Shown piece after piece: positions 56,058-64,000 of a stretch of 64,000 nucleotides of DNA. Within the stretch, counting starts at the first letter, position 1. Every line of letters begins with the position of its first letter. Made by a program: the position numbers and the translations under genes. Under the pieces are notes generated by a model. That model was not told where the DNA came from and ran no database searches. It was given only the letters and a program-made list of their open reading frames with translations. The DNA is from Amblyomma americanum (taxonomy: Eukaryota > Arthropoda > Arachnida > Ixodida > Ixodidae). The stretch is from positions 103,358,048 to 103,422,047 of the forward strand of contig NC_135500.1 in NCBI RefSeq assembly GCF_052857255.1, written 5' to 3'.

Positions 56058-56224
56058 TGTAAGCACTGTGAGTGACCTTCATCTTCATCTCAGCGTAATC
56101 ATCATCGGTCATCGGGTCGTGCGAAGAAGACGAAGTGTTGCTAAGCTGTGACTAGTCGGTAGCTGCTGCTTCGGCCTACCTGAAGTAAAAAGGTGAATTT
56201 GCTGGTGCGTTCTTCTGCCTCACA
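56058..56224 (+). repeat. Gypsy B 3' LTR
   Basis: Identical to 51465-51631 except one C/T difference (GAAGTGTTGCT here, GAAGTGCTGCT in the 5' copy). Confidence 0.95.
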
Positions 56225-56424
56225 AGATGTTTCAACAATTTTCAGCAGGGGCCACTCCCACAGAGAATGATACTGTGCTTAATAGACTTGTTTCTTTTAA
56301 AAGTGCTGCACAGTTAAACTCCGCCTTAAGGGCATGCCGTAATAACGTTAATGAGTTATAGCCCATACATGCGGAAATCGTCATTCTCAACTTTACAATT
56401 ATTGGCCTCTAGGAGTCCTCATAC

Positions 56425-56660
56425 CAATTTTTGCATAATGGTGCAGCGATTAACGGATGCGCCGCTGTCCAGCGATGCCAGATGCTGCCACTGGTTGGGC
56501 TTTTGTGGCCCAAGTTGCTCTTGCCGAGGAACATATCGCGATAAATCACTAATTTAACTCCACCTGCCACGTTGCTCAGTTTCCTCACAATCCAGCGGCC
56601 AGGCTATGCGAGCAGGTTGTGGTGACGCTTCAAGGTCACGTGACCTAGGTGAACTACCCA
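56425..56660 (-). repeat. Dispersed repeat family D, copy 5 (minus)
   Basis: Minus strand: GGTCACGTGACCTTGAAGCG, TCACCACAACCTGC, CAACGTGGCAGGTGGAG, TTAAATTAGTGATTTA, GGGCCACAAAAGCCCAACC, GCATCTGGCATCGC, GTTAATCGCTGCACCA, in family order. Confidence 0.7.
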
Positions 56661-58930
56661 GGTTGCTGCTCCGAGCCATTTCGCGACCATGGCGGGCCGG
56701 ATGAGACCGAGCAGTGGTGAGTGGCGGCCACCCCTGGTCTACAGGGTTGCCAACTGGGCCAACCTACACCCCCCTATTTTTCGGTCCCAACGCCGAAGAC
56801 ACCGAAGTTTATCCTGCAACGGAACCCTTAACTCTTTTGCGTTAATATATTTCTGCAAACGGCTGAGAAGCCGTGACTATTTGTACCAATAATTCTAAGA
56901 GACATCGGCGTTGTCGTCCTTGTGTCCGAAATTCCAAAGAACCTTCGCAGGGGCAGAAGAGCAACCTTTAATAATTTTAACACTGCATTATGAAGAAACT
57001 CCCCAAAACATGAAGTGATCAAATTGCCTATATTGCTCTAATTCTTCAAGCAGCCTGTGCTTCCGCTTTGTGTTTATAGCGTCATAGAGCACCAAGCTGT
57101 TAAGTGAACATCACGCGATGAAGAAAAAACCCTGTAAGTGAAAGGAGACGTATCGTCCCTGAAAACACAGCTAAAAGCCGGAGGTCTGAACAAAACAAAT
57201 TGGAAGCATGTTGTGATTCGTAATACAGTTTATATGCCACGAAACATCTACGATACCACGCAAGGCTATGTGAATTCATTACACGATCAAAATGAGCAAT
57301 ATATCATAGCACATGAACACAAACTATGCTTACATAACATGCAGATTTTTATCTTGCTCGGTGACAAAGCACCTTGCAGTGTACTAGATATATGTCCCCT
57401 GACGATTGGTCAGCACGTACATTAACAACGACAAATTCAATTGCAATATAGACCAACAACGTTTTTACTAAGAAGGCACTCGCGGACTGGGAGGAAGCCG
57501 GGGGTATGGTGAACGTTTTGCTTTTGCTCGCTTGATATGTCGTTTGAGCACTTCTTTAAATGTAGAGGTGTCTAGGATGTTAAATAAAAGCAACTGCTTT
57601 ATTGAGAAAATTTGGCGCACGTGTAAGCATGTCGTACTCCACAAGAAGTTCGTGCTATTGAATACAGCTCTTGGAGCACTTGTCGTTGCGAACTGCAGAT
57701 TTAGAACACACATTTGTCGTGACGTTTTAAACAGGCAGCCTTGAAATATCGTTGAACACTTTGTTGGACTCTTCTTTAAAGCAGTCGCCAACTATTAACC
57801 TACGGACACATCCATGGGTGCGCTGTCCACCGAGTAAAATATTTCGGAATGTTTGGTTGATGTGTGTTTCTATAGGTCGCGCTTTAACTCAATACAACCT
57901 GGCGATTATGACCATCACGCGCACGTATCGCGGTGCGGGAAAAAATACTTGCCTTTGATATGACGTTACATACTTTCAAAATCTGTTCTAGCATCTGCTC
58001 GGCTTTCCTCCAGGAACCGACGTCATCTAGTGCTTTAAGGAATCTGGAAACTCTTTTAAATCTTTTATTTACCAGTATTCCTTACGGGCGCATCCCAAGA
58101 TTTTACTAACAGCTAACGACCGGAGCACTACCACTATTTGCTTATGTTGCAGATCAGTTTAGTCTACGCAAAGCTAATAATCTATATGCAACGGCACAGC
58201 TTAGAGGCATCAAGCAGCATGAATAATGATCCTACCATGGCTGATGACTAAAGAAATCGAAACCTGTTTAAGATTTGTCTTATAACGAGGCAAAGATAAA
58301 AATGAATGAGTTTCGTTTTTTTGTGAAGAGTTTTCGCAGCTTCTAGCACTGGATATAAACTACCCCGCAATGAAGCACGTGGGCAGTATAATTAGAAAAA
58401 TGCGTTTTAAGTTATTCAATAAATGCATCATTCATACTATGCATTGTGAGCGATTACAGAATACAAGCGTTTCTCAAGGCTCCCCTTTTTTTTCAAAAGA
58501 TAACCACACCTCTTAAGACTGGCAAAGTTTCGGAACCTATAAGGGGAGTATTCTGGAATAAGGAATGTATTTTGGAAGAAAACAAGAAGTCGGCGCTAAC
58601 AGAATCAAATGTGGTCAACCTATAAAATTTTTATAATGTGTCTGCTTTGTTCGATTTGGTAGCAATGTGTAATAGAACTATTTGTTGTTAACGCTAACGG
58701 TGTTAAGAGCAAATATCGGTAGTTAAATCTGAATTTGTTTGGTGCGTCAAACTGCATTGAAGGCACAAGTTTTGGAGCAAATATAGAAGCTTTTGCAAAG
58801 ACGCAAAAAAACAGCTGAAAATAACTGCGGTGTCAGTGTACTTGCAGGTTCAGCCTTACAATGACTTGATACAGGTGGTACGCCTCAGTAAGTTTTTTAA
58901 TGATTGGGTCTTTAGCATTGGCCCCTTAGG
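56661..58930. other. Unassigned stretch
   Basis: Only short frames without domains. No repeat shared with the window was seen. Confidence 0.35.
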
Positions 58931-59161
58931 CTAGCTTCCTCTAAACACTTTTCTGGAAACAAATCGCCGCTTAGTTCCGGAGCCCTCAGGGTACACAATG
59001 CGAAAGACCTCGCCCCGCGTAACGTTCATTCTCCTCATGTTGTCCATGTGTCTCTCAAGCTCGTTAAGAAAGCGCCAGGACGAGCATAACGCTTTGTCCT
59101 CTGTCTGCCCCCGTCTTCTCGTGCGCTGAATTTTCCGTCCAACTAGACAAAGAAACATCAT
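58931..59161 (-). pseudogene. LINE ORF2 C-terminal tail fragment (minus)
   Basis: The 76-aa frame contains CSSWRFLNELERHMDNMRRM and RIVYPEGSGTKRRFVSRKV, aligning with the fragment at 15718-15933 (RFGAERETLLEILRRL, LIVCPEGSRTEQQLVSR). Both look like the tail after RNase H in I/R1-like LINEs. Short and isolated. Confidence 0.45.
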
Positions 59162-61479
59162 TGTTGATCGCTAAAAACAAATGGTTCAAACAGCCCACAG
59201 CAGCATAGTACTAATGGGCTATTATATGCAACTGTCGATGTTCCATAAGCATTTCATGAACTCTTTCAACTGAGCAGCGCTTTCTGTACAGACTGTGAAC
59301 AGCTTATAATAAAATTCCTGGAGAACGACCGTTGTACAAGGTGCGATGACTTTTTATCTGGTAGGATTCGAATGAATGCCTATCATTCGAACCGTAAAAA
59401 TATCTTCCCGTGTCAATAAACTGTTCAGAAAGCTACCTAATAGAAGTGTCTTTCGAAATACGCACGATTTCGCGTCAATATTGTTTTTTTTTCAGCGGCA
59501 TCTTTCTTGCTTGCTTGTTATTCACCAGAACCAAGCAAGAATCGGACGTTCCTCGAAAGCAGACATTATACGGCCACGAGAACCAGTGCTTTGCTTTACC
59601 AATCGCGCTAAATCATCATTGTATACACGACCGTGTAATTTTTACTGAACCCCTGAACTACTTTAAATTGTATCTCGTTAATGCACCTCCATATTCCTTT
59701 TCCTTCCTTAGTTGAGCAACACAAATAGCACTTTGGTTCGTTATGTTTAAGCCATGAAGCCTTGTATCATGTGAAATGGTCTTTGGCGGCTTACCACTTC
59801 CAATGTTTTTGAATTTCTTATTTCATGAGTATAGAATCGCCATTCTGTTCCATGTCTTGTCATGCTTCATGTATATGTTTGCTTGTGAGTGTGCACGTGC
59901 TCTGTTGCTTTAAGTTTTATTTTGTTTTTACCTTTCCCTACTGGGCCTCGTGCAACTCTCAAGCTACTCTTGTAGCCTTTCGACCAAAGTCAATTTCCTG
60001 TATTTCACTGCAAAGAATAAACATTCAAATAAAAAAGAAACTGCTCTGCGATAAAAATGACAGCGTGTAGCGAATAGTGGTGTCTAGATTAATAGTTATC
60101 GTGAGAACGTCCAGTTTGTGGAATTCCAAACCTATTGGGAGCTAATGGGAACATTCAGTGGACACCTCATGAATTGTTTCTTTGGCGGAGCACTTTGTTA
60201 TTAGTAAACTATGTAAAACAAAAAGCTTAGCCCACAATTTTCTTCAAAGCACCAGACTACTTTGCTGTTTGCTTCTGCTCAAATGTATTGTTTTTTTGTT
60301 TTCTGAGTACACTCTCCCGATTCGTTCTACAAAGTTATAAAGGCGTTCACTGAAAATACCTTAAGGCCAGTTATGTTTTCTTGAGATCAAGCCCTACTTC
60401 GTAGTTTCTTCCCCGCATGAATCTAGCTAACTGCATTCACTCTTTGAAGGAATTGACTCAATTGACGCACGTTGTTAACACCCCATAATACATCAGATAC
60501 GATACTATGAAGAAAGAGTGCCCTTAATCACTGCCCTTTTACGGATAATCGATTATGTTCAAGATGTGCTTCGTGAATTCTTCCCAGTCCGTACCACTTT
60601 TTGTGAGAGTCCAAATACTATGCAATGAAGAAATTGCAGTGTCCTTATTGTTTATAGTTAGAATAGTGGATCTTCGTTCTTTCATAATATCAATAGAGTA
60701 CCTATCACACATTTCGTAAAAAAACTAAACAAATTGCTGTTTCCTTAAAAACACTGCTGTCCCACTTCCAAAGGTGCTTCTTTATTTTAGGATTTCAATA
60801 ATGTCATTACCCAAAGGAGTAATAAAAAAAAGTGGCTAAAATGAAAAAGAAAAAGCAGATATGGGTTGCACTGCAAACCCGTCCTTGATGTCGGCCTTAA
60901 AAGCAATGGTGTCAGGGCTGATTGGATTAAAAGCGTCAAAAAAAAACGAATTAATGAGCTGAAGGTAACAGACATTTTACGTTGATGATCTGCAAGCGAT
61001 GACGTAGTGACGGCTTGGTGAGTAAATAATTTTGTCCCTTGTAATTGAAAAACTAAATCTAATAAAAAGGAACCACCGGTGAAAACATAATTTTGTAATC
61101 AACCGGACAGAACAAATGCAAAGAAAAATGGCCGGTAGTTTCGAGAAAAAAAATTGCAGGTAGTTTAGCATTGCTAAGTGCGTAATATAGTTCGAAAGCA
61201 TAGTTTTGTGCAGGTGGACGCCATCGCCACGTACCTTTAAGCACGACTGCGGTATCTACTGACCCAGCGAGCCAGTTACGCTTGCTACTCAGAGGCTCCA
61301 CGCGCATAGAGACACGCCAATGCAAGCCAAGGAGTGCGGATAGAATTTATTTCGCATTTAAATAAAGAACTAAGGCCTGCTTATCATTCACTCGCAGTGA
61401 GTGTTATGCGCATGCTCCTTTTTATACATTATCGTTTGGCAGTTAGCCCAATTCAGACAAACGATACTCCTATAACAAT
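59162..61479. other. Unassigned AT-rich stretch
   Basis: Frames up to 103 aa, none with recognisable features. Confidence 0.35.
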
Positions 61480-61639
61480 CTTCTGCAACATACGCCGGCT
61501 GGTGTAAACTCCGTCCTATTCTGTCTATCAAATGCGTGGGCACAGATCTGTGGGTGTTATCGGGCAGCGCGTCCGTGGGCAGTATCCTCGGCGCAAGCTA
61601 TAGATGTTACACCTGTCACATGCCTTCGGGCTCTTATCT

Positions 61640-62518
61640 CTTGGAATCTGCCACTAGGTGAATGATGTGTACGGACGCGCTTCACATCAGCTCCACAAAT
61701 TTCATCAGTTTACCTCACTGGCGCACGAGAATACCGCCAACGCCTGGCTCCAAATGCGACCCAGAACGCACAAGCGTCAACACCCAAGACTCGAGTGGGT
61801 CGCCCAAGATCGTTCAGCTCCGAAACAGACTCCTCAGAACAGCTTCCCCGAAAGCACGCCCCCTTACAAACGCGCATCAGGACAAGTAAAACACCGGTCA
61901 GCAAATCATCCGGGACGACCAACGGCCTTTTTCCAGAGTTGGGAGCACAAGTCTCATGACCACAGGTGAGCTGGTCAGTTGCTTCCTCCTCTGGACCAAA
62001 CACTACACAAATCACCAAACTCAAGGCAGAAATAACACGCCTTAACACAGAACTAGTTCAACAAAGCACCAAGGCCACACCACATCCACAAACTCCGGAA
62101 AAGCAGTCGCATAACCCATCTGCGCCTGCTCCAGTAACGCCATCACCAAACAATTCGACAGCAACACTACCCTCCAAACATCCGAGCCCTTCACTCCTAC
62201 ACAGTTGGAATATTTGAACCGCATGAAGAACGATGTCTTGTAGACCACACCACAGCAACTCGCACAATACCAACACCAATGCAGCAGCAAATGGCTACCT
62301 TCCAGAAACAGATCCAGCAACAGCTGGTTACTATGCAGCAACTACAGGTGTACAGTACTCTCGCAACTTGCATAGACCGCCTACCGTGTAAACGAATCCC
62401 ATCTACCGACTCCTCTCTTGGGCCCCGCCAACACCGCATGTGTCTGCCGTCGGAAGTAAGTGATTCGGAGAATCGCGACAACTTCCTGGCACTATGCAAC
62501 CTTCATGGCCCCCAATAA
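61640..62518 (+). pseudogene. LINE Gag-like ORF1
   Basis: Pieces in different frames: SARPLT/GRPTAFFQSWE region (61658-61969), then QITKLKAEITRLNTELVQQ at about 61990-62050 (coiled coil) followed by Pro/Ser/Thr-rich sequence, then a Gln-rich coiled coil QQQMATFQKQIQQQLVTMQQ (62279 on). No zinc knuckle was seen. Likely an RNA-binding ORF1 protein, now broken. Confidence 0.5.
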
Positions 62519-62539
62519 CGCATTGACGCCGCCGCTCCA

Positions 62540-63310
62540 CCACCTTGAAATCTGGCAGTGGAACTACCGTTATTTTCTCCTAAAGCAGCATCTCTTCTCC
62601 AATATATGAATTGCCCCCTTGTCCCCCCAGACGTCATTTGCCTCCAGGAAGACGGCAAAGGGACCATGCGCATACGAGGCAATTACAAGTTCCAGACGCA
62701 CCTCGCATTCCGGCTAGCCACCATGGTCTCGAAACCCATAGCCGCTACACCCAGTACTCACATCTCGTTTTAAACCGATCATGAACTAGTCGAAATTATT
62801 CTTCGAAAGCCCCCAAGCAAATTACGTTCATCATCCATGTGTACAGTCCCCCTCAACGAAATCATGCTCCCCACACCGTCTGGGCTCACCGAGTCGATAC
62901 AAAGAAAGGGAACGCTCTCCTAGATGCTGTGTACGCCCCACACCTTGCACTAATAAACGATGTCTAAGTCCGCACAAGACTAGGGAATAGTTTCTGCCGT
63001 GACACCTCTCGAGATCTCTTTCACAAAGAATGCCCCCGCCCTACCTGGACTACACAGGGGAAACCCTAGGAAGCTATCATTACCAACTCTCAATCAGCAT
63101 ACTGTTCCCACAGCACCAGATGCGCCACAGTATCGTAAAGATCACCATTTCGGAAGCCTAGAGATCCGCGACTCCCCATTCCAGCTCGATTACTGATATC
63201 GCGGCATGGACCCAGGCCCTCTCTGACAGCCATAAAACGCACATGAAAACGTCAAACAGACCGCTGACCACCCCTGAGTAGACCCTCATCTCCTCCACCT
63301 CTGGGAAGCC
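62540..63310 (+). pseudogene. LINE APE-type endonuclease
   Basis: Frame 62558-62773 has PPDVICLQEDGKGTMRIRG (catalytic Glu in LQE) and MVSKPIAATPSTHISF. Later frames show TRLGNSFCRDTSRDL and LGSYHYQLSISIL, where the S-D-H box is S-Y-H. Stops and frame changes throughout. Inactive. Confidence 0.65.
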
Positions 63311-63319
63311 TGTCATGGC

Positions 63320-63646
63320 ATGCTGAAGAGATGCCGCCAGCAACAACATAATCGTACCCTCAAAAAGCGCATAGCGCAGCTTACCTTACAAGCCCAGAAC
63401 TACGCATTGTACTACACTTTATTTTACTCCCGACTATCATATTGGAGCCTAGTATTAGGTACTACTAGGTACTACTGTAAAGAAAATTATACCCGGTTAA
63501 CCATATTACAGAAAAAAAATTTAAGAATATTTGAAAGCTACTGGGGGAGACCTAATAAACCCCTCTTCCATTTACGAACTAAACCCGTCTTCTTAAAACA
63601 TGAAATGCTTAAACCTAGTCAGATATACTATTACAAGCTTGCATAG
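63320..63646 (+). pseudogene. In-frame chimera of two LINE proteins
   Basis: Residues 1-29 (MLKRCRQQQHNRTLKKRIA...NYA) derive from the endonuclease-RT linker of the LINE upstream. From about residue 33, FYSRLSYWSLVLGTT and LTILQKKNLRIFESYW form a post-RT C-terminal tail from another LINE (relative of 30240-31124). The 108-aa frame crosses the junction at about 63405 without a stop. Confidence 0.7.
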
Positions 63647-63648
63647 CA

Positions 63649-64000
63649 CATTTATTTATTTATTTAATTTTTCTTCAATGGTCCCTTTCGGGACATTACA
63701 TGAGGGGTGGGGCTAACACGGCAAAAAATATTATACATTAATGAAAAATGGACAAAAATTATGTTGATGAATGGGCTTCCTCGATAGTGGTCTTGAACAG
63801 TCGATGATTCATCATGGTGGCCACTTCGGCGGAGAGGTTATTCCAGTCACGGGCAGTTTTTAAGAAAAATGATTGCGGGAATGTGGTGGTATGTGCACGG
63901 TCAGGGTAAACAGCGTTCGGGTGGTTATGGCGGGAAATGCGATGCACACGTGGAATTAATCAGTTGGCTTCTGGAAAGTCGTGAAAGAACTTATGAAATA
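63649..64000 (-). mobile_element. LINE 3' end, minus strand, runs off the window
   Basis: (AAAT)n-type tail at 63649-63666 (TTTATTTATTTATTT on plus). Upstream on minus, frame 63947-63759 reads MHRISRHNHPNAVYP and PQSFFLKTARDWNNLSAEVA, the usual PRTxxxWNxLP-type C-terminus of LINE ORF2, continuing past 64000. Confidence 0.75.

Larger units (their letters stand above)
51465..56224 (+). mobile_element. Ty3/gypsy element B, short LTRs, internally deleted
   Basis: LTRs of 167 bp at 51465-51631 and 56058-56224 (TGTAAGCACT...TGCCTCACA) differ at a single base, so insertion is recent. Gag, protease, RT palm and integrase are present. About 185 codons (RT thumb, connection, most of RNase H) are missing relative to element A, with a frame change. 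No clean target duplication: 5' flank AATAT, 3' flank AGATG. Gag and pol sequences differ clearly from element A, so the two belong to different families. Confidence 0.95.
61480..63404 (+). mobile_element. LINE 5' half (gag and endonuclease), I-type-like
   Basis: Order: leader, Gag-like ORF1 in two or three frames (about 61640-62518), APE endonuclease (about 62540-63310) and a short segment with RIAQLTLQAQNYA that belongs between endonuclease and RT. It then switches to a different LINE at about 63405. Many stops. Clade not determined. Confidence 0.65.

Noticed and set aside
1..64000. CRISPR array, operons or bacterial genes
   Set aside because: No regularly spaced identical repeats with unique spacers, and no ribosome-binding-site/operon organisation; the window is eukaryotic.

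Overview
This is a eukaryotic, repeat-dominated window, probably from an arachnid and most likely a hard (ixodid) tick. The basis is intron-style splice signals, no bacterial gene organisation, several tRNA-derived SINE families resembling the Ruka-type SINEs known from ixodid ticks, a Kunitz-like cysteine-rich exon, and a dense mix of Ty3/gypsy, LINE and Penelope-like elements. Species and family names are from memory and were not checked by database search. Almost every long open reading frame belongs to a mobile element. Only three short stretches look like host exons: 18267-18490 minus, 32944-33138 minus and, weakly, 18909-19186 plus.

Layout. 1-5 kb: a CCCTG satellite and a decayed minus-strand CR1-like LINE (about 1885-4400) whose ORF1 keeps a 2A-like motif and whose reverse transcriptase core is deleted. 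5-8 kb: dispersed repeats and CT-rich minisatellites. 8.2-10.3 kb: a 5'-truncated Penelope-like element (RT plus GIY-YIG) whose apparent start codon lies in a SINE head. 10-16 kb: SINEs, a 233-bp inverted-repeat element and a LINE tail. About 16.3 kb: a degenerate hammerhead-ribozyme-like motif. 18-19.3 kb: two candidate host exons. 21.9 kb: a 54-bp-arm hairpin insertion with an 11-bp target duplication. 22-34 kb: mostly unassigned DNA with SINEs, a LINE 3' end (30.2-31.1 kb) and one candidate exon. 35-38 kb: a second minus-strand CR1-like LINE.

38.6-51 kb is a nested pair. A plus-strand LINE with an ORF1 SGNH-esterase domain is interrupted after 42466 by a 7.55-kb Ty3/gypsy element (A, about 1,035-bp LTRs, 4-bp target duplication) and resumes at 50025. 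51.5-56.2 kb is a second, unrelated and young Ty3/gypsy element (B, 167-bp LTRs that differ at one base). Its gag and integrase are intact, but a deletion has removed the RT thumb and most of RNase H. 56-61 kb is mostly unassigned. 61.5-64 kb holds the gag/endonuclease half of another LINE, fused in frame to a different LINE's RT tail, and then a third LINE's 3' end on the opposite strand.

Functionally the window records layered retrotransposition. All LINE copies are dead. Both gypsy elements are internally damaged but keep intact LTRs and integrase catalytic triads, so they could at most move with help from other copies. Two to five copies each of several short repeats (a roughly 220-bp dispersed family, the tRNA-SINEs, CT-minisatellites) link the sub-regions.
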